The notes: a model not told the origin generated them from the letters alone. A DNA stretch of 64,000 bases from Marinifilum caeruleilacunae (GCF_013141825.1 NZ_RZNH01000026.1:1-64000); one strand, 5' to 3'. Counted from the stretch's first letter, positions 34,842-44,483 are shown. Made by a program: numbers and translations.

Positions 34842-36686
34842 TTACAAATGTTTTGCCAATTTCATTAACCTAATCAATTCGCTTCGATATCCTTCTTCAT
34901 CATTTCCTTTAGAACCTTGTGCCAAATCGATCAGCATTTTATAATTGCATTTTCCTTTGTATTCCGAATTACGCAGAAGCATTCCAAAACCGGCAACTGC
35001 AGCAGAGAAGCGATAGTTTTCGGATAATGATTGTTCAGGATTCAAATTCATAGGAATCTCTTCCACCATCAGGATACTTTTTCGGGCATCGGGTTTTTTA
35101 TACCTGAATTTAATGGTGGCAATCTCGTCTTTCGAAAGAGCTTTGGAGTTCAATTTGGTATCCTGATATTTCAGCTTCTGATCTCTCTTCTTTTTCTTAG
35201 CCAGTTTGATTTCATAAAGTGCAGTTACATTGTGTCCAGAGCCTAATTCTCCCGCATCCTTTTTGTCGTTGTCAAATTCTTCTTTGTTCAGCATTCGGTT
35301 TTCATAACCGATTAGTCGATATTCTTCTACAATTGCAGGATTGAATTCGATCTGTATTTTTACATCTTTGGCAATGGTGTGAAGAGTTCCACCAAATTCG
35401 TTCACCAAAACTTTTTTAGCTTCCAGAATATTATCGATATAAGAATAATTCCCATTTCCTTTATCGGCAATAATCTCCATTTTATCATCTTTGTAATTGC
35501 CCATTCCAAATCCAAGAACCGAAATAAATACGCCATCTTCACGCTCTTTTTCAATGAGTCTTTCCATTTCTGAATTGCTCGAAATTCCTACATTAAAATC
35601 GCCATCGGTAGCCAGTATAATTCTATTGTTTCCACCATCAATAAAGTTTTCGCGGGCAACTTTATAGGCCAGCTTCAGTCCGGCTGCTCCAGCAGTTGAA
35701 CCTCCAGCGTTTAGTTTTTCCAAAGCATCGATTATTTTCTCTTTTTTATTTCCATTGGTCGATGGTAAAACCAATCCGGAACTCCCGGCATACACTACAA
35801 TGGCAACTTTATCTTCGGCTCTGAGTTGATTCACCAGTAGCTTAAAAGCTTTCTTTAAAAGAGGTAATTTGTTAGCTGAGTTCATCGAACCCGAAACATC
35901 CAGAAGAAATACCAGGTTGGAAGCAGGAAGGTTTTCGGTTTCCACTTTTTTTCCTTGCAAACCAATGTGGAGTAATAAATTATCATTGTTCCATGGACAA
36001 GCGGCTATTTCATGATGAATGGCAAAAGGATGATTGCCTGTTGGCTGCTCGTAATTGTAGTTAAAATAGTTAATCATCTCTTCAACACGAATGGCATCGA
36101 TCGGTGGTTTCTCTCCATTGCTTAAAAACCTGCGAAGGTTACTGTACGAAGCTCCATCTACATCTATCGAGAAAGTTGAAACCGGACTTTCTACTGCATT
36201 TTTATAGTTGTTTTCATGAATTGTAGAATAAGTTTCGCTGTTTTGATAAGTTACTGGTGGCATTTCGTAATTGCAAAATGCCATTGTATTTCTTCTGCCT
36301 TTTATTGAGCTAACACCTCTGACTCTTACAGCTGAGCCAGTTGTGTGTGATTTCTTTTGAGTTCCATAAGCTACAACAACTACTTCGTCCATCCCAATAC
36401 CTTCGGACTGCATTTGCACATGAATCACACTTTGATCTTTTACTTTAATTTCCTGGGTAGTCATACCAACAAAGGAATAAATAAGAATATCACCTTTGTT
36501 TACTTCTATTTTGTAGAAACCATCGATATTGGTTGATGTTCCGTTGGTAGTACCTTTAATTACAACACTAACACCTGGCATTGCCTGATTTGCTTCATCG
36601 GTAACAATACCACTTATGCTTTTTGCAGATAAGGAGAAAGAAATTAGCATTCCTAATACTCCTAATAATAATTTGATTGCTTTCAT
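34842..36686 (-). CDS. vWA (YfbK-like) protein with CarboxypepD_reg N-terminus
   Basis: This protein of about 614 aa starts at ATG 36686; the upstream extension lacks a signal peptide. After the signal (SFSLSAKS) come a CarboxypepD_reg-like domain (SGIVTDEANQAMPGVSVVIKGT) and a SusC-like segment (MDEVVVVAYGTQKKSHTTGS), but no TonB barrel follows. The middle holds a YfbK N-terminal-type region and a von Willebrand A domain with the metal site FLLDVSGSMNSANKLPLL and ILATDGDFNVGISS. The C-terminal part resembles DUF3520. It is divergent from a sigma/anti-sigma gene pair, which suggests a common cell-surface signalling role. Confidence 0.88.
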   Translation of the reverse strand: MKAIKLLLGVLGMLISFSLSAKSISGIVTDEANQAMPGVSVVIKGTTNGTSTNIDGFYKIEVNKGDILIYSFVGMTTQEIKVKDQSVIHVQMQSEGIGMDEVVVVAYGTQKKSHTTGSAVRVRGVSSIKGRRNTMAFCNYEMPPVTYQNSETYSTIHENNYKNAVESPVSTFSIDVDGASYSNLRRFLSNGEKPPIDAIRVEEMINYFNYNYEQPTGNHPFAIHHEIAACPWNNDNLLLHIGLQGKKVETENLPASNLVFLLDVSGSMNSANKLPLLKKAFKLLVNQLRAEDKVAIVVYAGSSGLVLPSTNGNKKEKIIDALEKLNAGGSTAGAAGLKLAYKVARENFIDGGNNRIILATDGDFNVGISSNSEMERLIEKEREDGVFISVLGFGMGNYKDDKMEIIADKGNGNYSYIDNILEAKKVLVNEFGGTLHTIAKDVKIQIEFNPAIVEEYRLIGYENRMLNKEEFDNDKKDAGELGSGHNVTALYEIKLAKKKKRDQKLKYQDTKLNSKALSKDEIATIKFRYKKPDARKSILMVEEIPMNLNPEQSLSENYRFSAAVAGFGMLLRNSEYKGKCNYKMLIDLAQGSKGNDEEGYRSELIRLMKLAKHL

Positions 36687-36827
36687 ATTTCGAATTTTTA
36701 ATGATTTTTGACTGTCTTTACTCCTAGGATGCGAGGCAAGAATAAATTCCATAAAAAATTTTCATCTTTTTTTTGAAATGTTTAACTAGCATTAAGTTTT
36801 AATTTGATAATTAGGTCGTGTTAGCCT

Positions 36828-37418
36828 ATGCTGAACTGGAATAAAAAATCGGAAGAACTTACTGATCAGGAATTGCTGGAATCTTACATAGATTCAAGTA
36901 ATTTGGATGTATTGGGAGTGCTGTATTCCAGGTATATGCATTTGGTGTATGGTGTATGTTTAAAATATCTGCACGACAGGGAAAAGGCAAAAGATGCTGT
37001 AAATGTAATTTTTGAGCACTTGATTACTGAAATCCCTAAATTTGATATTAAGAACTTTAAGCCATGGCTGTATGTAGTGTGTAAGAATTACTGCCTAATG
37101 GAATTGAGAAAACAAAAATCTCAAAGAAATCAGGCAGATAAATTTTTACAAACACAAATTATGGAATTGGATACTTATTTGCATCCTATAGATGAAGTGC
37201 GAGATGAAAACCTGGAGAAGAATCTGAAAAGATGTATTGAGAGGCTAAAGGAGGAACAACAGAAATGTATCTTGTTATTTTATTATGAGGAGAGTTGTTA
37301 TAAAGAAATTTCGGATGAATTGAATCTTCCGATAAATAAAGTGAAGAGCTACATTCAGAATGGAAAAAGGAACTTAAAGATTTGCATGGAAGAATTTGCC
37401 AAACAAAATGAAGTCTAA
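36828..37418 (+). CDS. ECF-type RNA polymerase sigma factor
   Basis: This 196-aa protein shows sigma-70 region 2 (LGVLYSRYMHLVYGVCLKYLHDREKAKDAVNVIFEHL ... KPWLYVVCKNYCLMELRK) and region 4 (CIERLKEEQQKCILLFYYEESCYKEISDELNLPINKVKSYIQNGKRNL) without regions 1 and 3, which is the ECF layout. The gene is divergent from the vWA gene and its 3' end overlaps the start of the next gene, a membrane protein that looks like its anti-sigma factor. Confidence 0.94.
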   Translation: MLNWNKKSEELTDQELLESYIDSSNLDVLGVLYSRYMHLVYGVCLKYLHDREKAKDAVNVIFEHLITEIPKFDIKNFKPWLYVVCKNYCLMELRKQKSQRNQADKFLQTQIMELDTYLHPIDEVRDENLEKNLKRCIERLKEEQQKCILLFYYEESCYKEISDELNLPINKVKSYIQNGKRNLKICMEEFAKQNEV

Positions 37419-38757
37419 GTTGAGGTTGACATATGAGCGATTTTTGGCCTATTTTGGTGATAAACTCACCGGGAAGGAAAAGCATGCTTTTGAAAAATCT
37501 GTAATGCAGGATGATTTTGAAAGTGATGCCTTCGATGGATTGTCCAAATTGAGTGCTGTAGAGATTCAGCATGATTTGGAAGAATTGCAGCAAAATCTTA
37601 GTGGAAAAATCAAATCGAAACAAAAGAAAAGAATTGTTTGGTTGCCATACGCAGCAAGTATCGTGCTGCTTCTGGGTTTGAGTCTTGTTTTGTTCTACAT
37701 CAATCAGGAATCAGAAGTAAATGAATTTGTGAGTCAGGATATTGAAAAAAAGGAAGCAAAACGCGAATTCGAAAGTATTCCTGTAACGAAGCAAGACAGT
37801 ATGGAAATTCAATCAGATCAACAAGAACATAGCTTGGATGAGGAGAAACTATTGGATGTAGAAGTGGTTGAGGATGCAGAAATGGAAGTCACGATGTTGG
37901 AAGATGACCAGGAAATTACAGATTTGGAAGTCATAAAAAAGACTGAGATTGTACATAAGAGGCCTATTGCCAAGGCATTTGTGGAAAAAGAAGGAAAATC
38001 ACGAGATTTTTTAAGCAAGAAAGCTCAGAAAAGCATGACAGGAAAAGTTGTGGAAGTTCCAACCGATTCGCAAATAAGGGCCAGGGGAGTTGCTACGCTT
38101 AGTAAAACTGGTCCAAAAATGTATAAACACATTACAGGCAAGGTGGTTGATAGTAATCAAGATCCTATTCCAGGAGTTAGTGTTGCTGTTAAAGGAACCA
38201 CACAAGCGGTTACAACCGATATTGATGGTAATTTTAAAATGAGTTTGGCAGATAACAATACAGATTACAAGTTAACGGCTTCTTTCGTTGGATTTGAATC
38301 AAAAGAGATTGATGTTGGAGATTCTTTGCTGGTTGTTATGGAGCAAGATGTTGATGCTCTTAGCGAAGTTGTAGTTACAGCTTATAAAGCCAATGATAAA
38401 AAGGCTTACGAAACAGGGGCGGTAAGTGAAGTTGAACTGGAAAAACCTTTAAGGTCGTGGAATAATGCGAAACCTGTAGATTCAAAAAATATTGCTGAAT
38501 ATAAAAAGAACTTGATATCAGCTTTGCAAACCAAATGGGGCAATGAATTACAAGACAAGTATAAAATCAAAGTCAAATTCACTGTACTTGATTCCGGTCA
38601 GGTGAGCGATATTCATTTAAGTGGTGATTCAAACGAAGCACTGTACGAAAAAATAAAAGAACTGATTCGAAATGGAGAGAAATGGATTCCTGCAGAAAAA
38701 GATGACGTCGCCATCACTTCAAAAGTTCGATTAACTTTACGATTGGATTTTAAATAG
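37408..38757 (+). CDS. Anti-sigma-like membrane protein with CarboxypepD_reg and TonB-C-like domains
   Basis: About 449 aa from ATG 37408, overlapping the sigma gene stop by 11 bases. The N-terminal cytoplasmic part (ERFLAYFGDKLTGKEKHAFEKSVMQDDF) resembles non-zinc anti-sigma domains of Bacteroidota. A single membrane segment (LPYAASIVLLLGLSLVLFYI) leads to a charged linker, a CarboxypepD_reg-like domain (ITGKVVDSNQDPIPGVSVAV), a SusC-type tag (LSEVVVTAYKANDKKAYETG), then a C-terminal region of about 90 residues resembling a TonB C-terminal domain (KVKFTVLDSGQVSDIHLSG ... GEKWIPA). This unites sigma control with a periplasmic contact module. Confidence 0.8.
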   Translation: MKSKLRLTYERFLAYFGDKLTGKEKHAFEKSVMQDDFESDAFDGLSKLSAVEIQHDLEELQQNLSGKIKSKQKKRIVWLPYAASIVLLLGLSLVLFYINQESEVNEFVSQDIEKKEAKREFESIPVTKQDSMEIQSDQQEHSLDEEKLLDVEVVEDAEMEVTMLEDDQEITDLEVIKKTEIVHKRPIAKAFVEKEGKSRDFLSKKAQKSMTGKVVEVPTDSQIRARGVATLSKTGPKMYKHITGKVVDSNQDPIPGVSVAVKGTTQAVTTDIDGNFKMSLADNNTDYKLTASFVGFESKEIDVGDSLLVVMEQDVDALSEVVVTAYKANDKKAYETGAVSEVELEKPLRSWNNAKPVDSKNIAEYKKNLISALQTKWGNELQDKYKIKVKFTVLDSGQVSDIHLSGDSNEALYEKIKELIRNGEKWIPAEKDDVAITSKVRLTLRLDFK

Positions 38758-39630
38758 CTACTTTTTATTGATTAGGTATACGCCTAAGAGAATTCCAGAC
38801 ATACAAGCAATGTGAAGGATTGTAATGTTTTCGCCATCCACAACTCCCCAGAAAATGGCAAATATTGGAATAATATAAGTTACCGATGATGCATAAACAG
38901 CCGATATGTGTCTGATTAAGCTGTTCATTAACAACATGGCTAAAGCAGTACCAATAATTCCCAATGCAGCTAAAGCAAGAAAATGAATTGGCCAGTTTGG
39001 AACAGCAAAAACCGGTTGAAAATCGGTTGTTAGCAAATAGATTAATGCTGCTGGTCCGGTAAAGAAAAATGAAAGCGAAGTAATTTGAACACCCGATAAA
39101 TGGGAGAGTTTTGCCTTTATGGTATTGATATTAATACCGTAAAAAGTAGTAGCCAACACAATTAGTAAGGCATAACTGTTTATACTTCCAAAATTCAGTT
39201 CCTTGCCAGAGGTAATCAATCCTAAAGCACCAACCAAACCTACAATTAAACCAATGGTTTGCAGCCACTTAAATTTTGTTTTAAAGAATATAATACCCAC
39301 CAAAAGTGTGAAGAGAGGAGTTAGTGAATTCAACATTCCTGCTAAAGCACTATCGATTTGGGTTTGTGCTTTGGTAAATAAAAAAGCTGGAATAAAACTT
39401 CCAATAAAACCTGCAACCAATAAACCGGGTAAATCTTTTCTTTGAAGAAATTTTAAGTTTTTAATGGAATATGGCAGTAAGACAAGCGAAGCCAATAACA
39501 TTCTGATTCCGGCAGCCTGCTCACTGCTAAAACTTTTCAAGCCAATTTTCATAAGGATAAAAGAACTTCCCCAAACAAAAGCCAATAAAATAAGAATAGT
39601 GAGTTGAAACCAAGGTTTTTTCCAGTTCAT
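38758..39630 (-). CDS. DMT-superfamily (EamA) transporter
   Basis: This 290-aa integral membrane protein has ten predicted hydrophobic segments in two EamA repeats. The first repeat starts LILLAFVWGSSFILMKIGLKSFSSEQAAGIRMLLASLVLLPY, a common EamA opening. The substrate is not predictable; members export amino acids or metabolites. It ends right after the stop of the convergent anti-sigma-like gene. A second, only distantly similar DMT gene is at 59255-60157. Confidence 0.9.
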   Translation of the reverse strand: MNWKKPWFQLTILILLAFVWGSSFILMKIGLKSFSSEQAAGIRMLLASLVLLPYSIKNLKFLQRKDLPGLLVAGFIGSFIPAFLFTKAQTQIDSALAGMLNSLTPLFTLLVGIIFFKTKFKWLQTIGLIVGLVGALGLITSGKELNFGSINSYALLIVLATTFYGININTIKAKLSHLSGVQITSLSFFFTGPAALIYLLTTDFQPVFAVPNWPIHFLALAALGIIGTALAMLLMNSLIRHISAVYASSVTYIIPIFAIFWGVVDGENITILHIACMSGILLGVYLINKK

Positions 39631-39993
39631 GTTGTCAGTTTTTAGCAGCTCGAAATTACATGAATATAATGACCATTACAACCGAAAAATGAACATCTTA
39701 TTTTGAAAATAAAATCAGTTAAACTGATATGTTAAATTAATGCGAGTCAATCATGTTTCAATGTGACTTGCTTGCAGCAGATAACTTGTAAAGCTGGAAA
39801 AACTCCGGTGATTTTTTAATCTATAAAAAACAAAACCCCGGAAGTAGTAGAACCGGGGTTTTTTGTGTGTATAACAGACTGTTGTTTTTTTGCAGAAAAT
39901 CAACTTCGATTGATAAATTTATAGGGTGATTTCCAATTCTGTTTAATCTTCTATCTCTTTATTCCGAAAAAACAGAAAAGGTAACCCTAAAAA
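39631..39993. terminator. Gene-free stretch with a terminator
   Basis: No gene is seen in these 363 bases. AAAACCCCGG (39832-39841) and CCGGGGTTTT (39853-39862) form a strong hairpin that would end the minus-strand aminotransferase transcript; it is flanked by A and T runs on both sides. The remainder is AT-rich and includes the promoter region of the transporter gene. Confidence 0.85.
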
Positions 39994-41181
39994 TCAATTT
40001 TTTTTTATCTGATTTACTGTATGTTTTAAGATGTTTAATCCTTCTGTTAACATAGATTTCGGACAACCAATGTTAAGGCGCATATAACCGTTTCCTTCCT
40101 TGCCAAAAGTAGTTCCCTTGTTTAGCGCCAATCCTGCTTCATTAATAAGGATTTGGTTTAGTTTCTCGGAGCTAATGCCAAGCTCTCTGCAATCTAACCA
40201 TAACAAATAAGTAGCTTCCGGTTCTACCAATTTAATTTCAGGAATATTTTTTTCAAGAAAATCTCTTACTAAATCAACATTTCCTTGCAGGTAATCCATC
40301 AATTGCTCCAACCATTCGGCACCGTGTTCATATCCAGCCTGCATGGCGATATGACCAAACAGATTCCCCGAATGCAGGTGCATTGCATTGAGCAATTGTT
40401 CATACTTTTCTTTTAGTTTTTGGTTTGGAATGATAATTACAGAACTTGCCAAACCTGCTACATTAAAGGTCTTCGATGGAGCAATGCAGGTAATGGTTCT
40501 TTGTGCAAACTCTTCTGACAACGAAGCTAATATGGTATGCTTGTATTTCTTGTAAATTAAATCCTGGTGAATTTCATCTGATAGGATTAAAAAATCATAT
40601 TTACAGGCTAAGTCTCCGAGTTGGTTTAATTCTTGTTTTGTCCAAACTCGGCCTACCGGATTGTGCGGATTGCTTATAATAATGGCCTTTAAACCTTCTT
40701 TTGCCAGCATTTCCAGGTGTTCAAAATCCATTTCGTAAGAGTTTTCTGTTCTGATTAATGGATTATGCACCAATGTACGTTCCATGTCATTCACAACATG
40801 AAAAAACGGATGATACACCGGAGGTTGAACCGCAATTCTATCTCCTTTTTCAGTAAGGCTCATAAGCAGTAATGAAAGTCCGGTTACAACTCCGGGACTT
40901 GAAGAAACCCACTCATCTTCAACGGCCCAATCATGACGATTTTTTAACCAGTTTTTTACACTTTCATTGCACTCATCTCCTCTAAACGAATAGCCATAAA
41001 TTGCATGTTCGGCTCTTTTAATAATGGCATCCGATATGCAATCAGGAACATTAAAATCGGTATCGGCTACCCAAAATGGAAGTAGATCCTCTTTCCCAAA
41101 ATACTGATCCAGCTTATCGTATTTCACCGAATTTGTGTTTTTTCGGTTAACTATCTCATCAAAATTGTATTTCATCATCAT
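39994..41181 (-). CDS. MalY/PatB-type PLP aminotransferase / C-S lyase
   Basis: This protein of about 395 aa belongs to the fold-type I class with the MalY/PatB pattern: LPFWVADTDFNVPDCISDAI near the N-terminus, YGYSFRGDE, VVTGLSLLLMSLTEKGD, NPHNPVGRVWTKQEL, FLILSDEIHQDLIYKKYKH and the PLP lysine in APSKTFNVAGL. Members are cystathionine beta-lyases or aminotransferases; the exact substrate cannot be settled. Start codon choice among three ATGs is open. A different PLP enzyme gene is divergent from it, 110 bases away. Confidence 0.92.
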   Translation of the reverse strand: MMMKYNFDEIVNRKNTNSVKYDKLDQYFGKEDLLPFWVADTDFNVPDCISDAIIKRAEHAIYGYSFRGDECNESVKNWLKNRHDWAVEDEWVSSSPGVVTGLSLLLMSLTEKGDRIAVQPPVYHPFFHVVNDMERTLVHNPLIRTENSYEMDFEHLEMLAKEGLKAIIISNPHNPVGRVWTKQELNQLGDLACKYDFLILSDEIHQDLIYKKYKHTILASLSEEFAQRTITCIAPSKTFNVAGLASSVIIIPNQKLKEKYEQLLNAMHLHSGNLFGHIAMQAGYEHGAEWLEQLMDYLQGNVDLVRDFLEKNIPEIKLVEPEATYLLWLDCRELGISSEKLNQILINEAGLALNKGTTFGKEGNGYMRLNIGCPKSMLTEGLNILKHTVNQIKKN

Positions 41182-41290
41182 AAATTTTACGGAGAGTTAA
41201 ATTATAAAAAAATTAAAGAGTCTCTAAAGCAGCATGTAAAATTTGCGAATAAAGATTCAGATCATTTAATTCGTAGAAAACTATCAGGAT

Positions 41291-42394
41291 ATGAAAATCA
41301 GAAAGAGTGGTGCTAAATATTCAGCAATTGTTGGAATTGGTGAGAGAATCAGGAAAATGAGTCAGGAAACAGGCGAAGAGTTTTTGCTTTTAAACCGAGG
41401 TGTAAATTCAGTTTGTAATATAGACTTAAACGAAATTGCAAAAGATCTGGATTTTAATTCGAACGAAATGCAGGTTTATCCACCATCGAAGGGACGATTG
41501 GAATTAAGAAATGCAATTAATCAGCATTATTTTGTCAACAATTCCAAAGTTGAAAACATAGCCATTACAGGCGGTGGCATGTCTGCTCTCGACTTGGTTT
41601 TTCAGACCATCGAGGTTGAAAAGGTTTGCCTGCCTGACTATTACTGGGGGTCTTACGTTCAGGTAATGACTGTGAGAAATATGAGATCCGAAACTTACCT
41701 TGACCTTGATGTACTAAAAGAGAAAGCCCATGATTATAGCAAAAGTGCTGTAATTATTTGCGATCCCAACAATCCGATTGGAAACAAACAGGATGATGAT
41801 AAGATTATGGAAACCGCAAAGATTCTGAATGATACAGGAGCAATTGTAATTATCGATTGTCCATACAGAAGAATTTTTTGTGGAGAGGAAGATCTGTTTT
41901 TTCAGAACTTAAGCGAACTTGAAAATGTGATTATTGTCGAGAGTTTTAGCAAGTCGGTTGGATTAAGTGGGCAAAGATTGGGATTTGTTCATAGTAAGAA
42001 CGCCGATTTTATGAATGAGTTAGGAATTCGTTTGATGTATGCTACTAATGGAATTAATGCATTTTCGCAATTGCTTGTAGCACAACTTTTGTCGTCGAAG
42101 AAAGGGCAAGCTGTGATGCATGAGTTCAAGCAGAAAACTTCGGAAGGGATTCGAAAGAACATCGCACTTTTACAGGCGAAAGGCTTATTGGCTAAAGAAT
42201 TCTATACAAAATCAGATCCGATTGGAATATTTGTAATTGTTAATAAATCGGAAGAAGAGCTGTTAAAAGCCAGAATTGGGAGTGTCTCATTAAGTTATTT
42301 TACCCGCGATAAAAAAGAGTATGCATCCCAATTTGCAAGAATTTGTGTGTCAGTTCCGCATGAAAAATTTAAAAGCTATTTTGAACAGGTATAA
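41291..42394 (+). CDS. Class I/II PLP-dependent aminotransferase
   Basis: This 367-aa fold-type I enzyme shows YPPSKGRLELRNAI (substrate entry), ITGGGMSALDLVF, the Asn motif ICDPNNPIGNKQ, VIIDCPYRRIF, and the PLP lysine in VESFSKSVGLSGQRLGFV. The sequence differs strongly from its divergent neighbour, so it is not a recent copy. The acceptor or donor amino acid is not evident. A terminator hairpin follows. Confidence 0.88.
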   Translation: MKIRKSGAKYSAIVGIGERIRKMSQETGEEFLLLNRGVNSVCNIDLNEIAKDLDFNSNEMQVYPPSKGRLELRNAINQHYFVNNSKVENIAITGGGMSALDLVFQTIEVEKVCLPDYYWGSYVQVMTVRNMRSETYLDLDVLKEKAHDYSKSAVIICDPNNPIGNKQDDDKIMETAKILNDTGAIVIIDCPYRRIFCGEEDLFFQNLSELENVIIVESFSKSVGLSGQRLGFVHSKNADFMNELGIRLMYATNGINAFSQLLVAQLLSSKKGQAVMHEFKQKTSEGIRKNIALLQAKGLLAKEFYTKSDPIGIFVIVNKSEEELLKARIGSVSLSYFTRDKKEYASQFARICVSVPHEKFKSYFEQV

Positions 42395-42399
42395 AAAAG

Positions 42400-42429
42400 A
42401 AAAGCATTGCCTTAGGGTGATGCTTTTTT
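42400..42429 (+). terminator. Intrinsic terminator
   Basis: AAAGCAT and ATGCTTT pair with additional inner pairs (GCC/GGG), followed by a T-run; it ends the aminotransferase transcript. Confidence 0.8.
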
Positions 42430-43171
42430 AGGGTAGTTCCTTGCCCGATTCGGAAAGTAATTCGATTGCTCCGGAGCCATATATTCCAAGTTCCCAATAA
42501 TGTCTGTTGATGCAGCCCGAAGGACAATCGCCCCAGCCATAACTGTAGATTAAGTGGATGAAATCGGGGCTGAAATAGGCCAGTTCGATTTGCGAGCCAT
42601 CACCTATACAATTTGCCGATTGAGCTTCGTAGATAAATGGAAACTGTTTCAGTTCCAGTGCCAAAACTTCCTGGTTGATCCCTGTAGAAGCATGCACAGC
42701 ATAACGGTCTTTTCCTAAGGAATCCAATTGCAAATCATAGTCGTCAATCAACAAATCAAGCTTTAATTGATCCGAAAAACCATACTCTTTCCAGGATAGT
42801 ATATTTTGACTGCTTGTATCAACTGTGATATATGATTTGCGTAACTGTTCATGACAAAGTGCATGCACATCGTATTTTCTGATATCCAAAGATGCGGTGG
42901 ATACCGAATCGACATAGACGAATTGCAGGGCGGCTAAAATCTGGGCGTAGTGATATTCTTTGAATTCAATTTCTTCGATCTCTTCCATTTCCTCATTGGT
43001 ATAGTAGTCCATGCAAATTAATTTTGCATCGTCTAACAAGATCTCAAAAATGGAATCGGAAACACGGGAATCTTGTATAATTTCTGTAGGGAAATTCGCA
43101 GTCGTCTCACTGTCACAGGCATAAAAAAGGTATACCCCCAATAGCAATATAAAAAGCATGCGGTTTCTCAT
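42428..43171 (-). CDS. Lipoprotein of unknown function with GWGDCPSGC motif
   Basis: This 247-aa lipoprotein has the lipobox Cys at about residue 19 (LFYACDSE). It is strongly acidic in the first third (EEMEEIEEIEF). Near the C-terminus the segment SYGWGDCPSGCINRHYWEL carries a CxxxC pair; I recall comparable Trp/Cys-rich tails in other Bacteroidota secreted proteins, but cannot name a family. It is a single-gene unit, convergent with the aminotransferase gene. Confidence 0.8.
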   Translation of the reverse strand: MRNRMLFILLLGVYLFYACDSETTANFPTEIIQDSRVSDSIFEILLDDAKLICMDYYTNEEMEEIEEIEFKEYHYAQILAALQFVYVDSVSTASLDIRKYDVHALCHEQLRKSYITVDTSSQNILSWKEYGFSDQLKLDLLIDDYDLQLDSLGKDRYAVHASTGINQEVLALELKQFPFIYEAQSANCIGDGSQIELAYFSPDFIHLIYSYGWGDCPSGCINRHYWELGIYGSGAIELLSESGKELP

Positions 43172-43429
43172 ACGATTAAAAATTAGGAGACTGGTTAGGT
43201 CTTAAATGTTGATATTCAGGTTAATGTTGATTAATTGCCCGATATTATTTAATCAACGAAATATCTTCCATTTTGTTGCTTCAAGTTACGACCTTCTGTC
43301 GACTATGTAAAGGGTTAATTTTAAAAAGTTTAGGAATTTTTAAAATCAAACTTGACGAACAGTTGATTTTTATTGGTGTAAAGATTTGTTAAAAGAAAAC
43401 ATTTTCACCCAAAATAGAGTAGAATATTT

Positions 43430-43437
43430 TACATTTG
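43430..43437 (+). promoter_or_regulatory. Promoter -7 box of the lytic transglycosylase gene
   Basis: TACATTTG matches TAnnTTTG, with a TTTT -33-like run about 24 bases upstream. It places the transcript start near 43444, so the translation start must lie downstream, favouring GTG 43461. Confidence 0.55.
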
Positions 43438-43460
43438 ACATTCTTAAAAAAACAACAACC

Positions 43461-44453
43461 GTGAATATATATAGATCGTTTAAAAATTTTATTGCTTTAA
43501 TTGTTGTGTTGGGAGGTGTTTACGTAACTGCCCAATTGTTTAACTATTCGAAAGTAACCGACCGAGATAAGGAGCCCGAGAACAGTGAGTACATGAGTCG
43601 ATATAATGTGTATGCATTAAAAACACCCAATGAACTTAAATTTGGAGATGAATTGGTGCCCCTAGATCGATGGGATGTAAAAGAATCTCTTGATAGAGAA
43701 CTTTTGGTAAATACCTATTGGCAATCGCAAACCTTGTTGTTTTTAAAACGATCGAATCGATATTTTCCCATTATCGAACCCATTCTTAAAGAGCAAGGAG
43801 TACCCGATGATTTTAAATACCTGGCTCTAATCGAAAGTGGATTTGTACCAACCATTAAATCTCCGGCTGGAGCCGTTGGTGTTTGGCAGTTCATGAGCGG
43901 AACAGCCAAAGATTATGGACTCGAAGTTTCGGCCGAGGTTGATGAAAGGTACAATATCGAAAAGGCAACAGTGGCTGCCTGTAAATACCTGAAGGATTCG
44001 TATAAAAAATATGGAAGCTGGACCCTGGTGGCAGCATCCTATAATGCAGGTCGTCGTTTTGTCGACAAGCAATTAAAACTGCAGGATGCGGGGAATTATT
44101 ACGATCTTCTGTTAGGAGAGGAAACCGGCAGATATGTTTTTAGAATATTGGCCATTAAAATGATAATGGAAGATCCGGCAGGATATGGATTTAAGTTTCG
44201 AAAATCGGATCTATACCCTGAAATCCCAACAAGAAAAATTACCATTAAATCTCCGGTAAAGGATTTTGCTGTCTTTGCCAAAGAAAATGGGGTAAACTAC
44301 AAGGTTTTGAAGTACTTTAACCCATGGTTGAGAAGAGCATATCTTACAAATAAATACAAAAAAGAGTACGAAATTACACTTCCTGCCAAAGGATATATTA
44401 ATTTTGCATTTTCTGATTATAAAAACCCTGACGATTCAGTTTCAGAGAAATAG
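43461..44453 (+). CDS. Membrane-anchored lytic transglycosylase (MltD-like)
   Basis: About 330 aa from GTG 43461, chosen because a promoter box lies inside the longer frame and the N-terminal membrane segment (FIALIVVLGGVYVTAQLF) then starts properly. The SLT catalytic domain follows at about residues 115-230: Glu in YLALIESGFVPTIKSPAGAVGVWQFM, then YNIEKATVAACKYLKD and VAASYNAG. The C-terminal 90 residues resemble a degenerate LysM region. It cleaves peptidoglycan glycan strands during wall turnover. uvrA begins 30 bases after the gene ends. Confidence 0.9.
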   Translation: MNIYRSFKNFIALIVVLGGVYVTAQLFNYSKVTDRDKEPENSEYMSRYNVYALKTPNELKFGDELVPLDRWDVKESLDRELLVNTYWQSQTLLFLKRSNRYFPIIEPILKEQGVPDDFKYLALIESGFVPTIKSPAGAVGVWQFMSGTAKDYGLEVSAEVDERYNIEKATVAACKYLKDSYKKYGSWTLVAASYNAGRRFVDKQLKLQDAGNYYDLLLGEETGRYVFRILAIKMIMEDPAGYGFKFRKSDLYPEIPTRKITIKSPVKDFAVFAKENGVNYKVLKYFNPWLRRAYLTNKYKKEYEITLPAKGYINFAFSDYKNPDDSVSEK

Positions 44454-44470
44454 ATTGTTGGATTTGCAAA

Positions 44471-44475
44471 AGGAG
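44471..44475 (+). promoter_or_regulatory. Strong Shine-Dalgarno deciding the uvrA start
   Basis: AGGAG sits 8 bases before the TTG at 44484. Bacteroidota genes seldom use a strong Shine-Dalgarno, so its presence ahead of a TTG is notable and supports that start. Confidence 0.75.
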
Positions 44476-44483
44476 ATTTAGAT

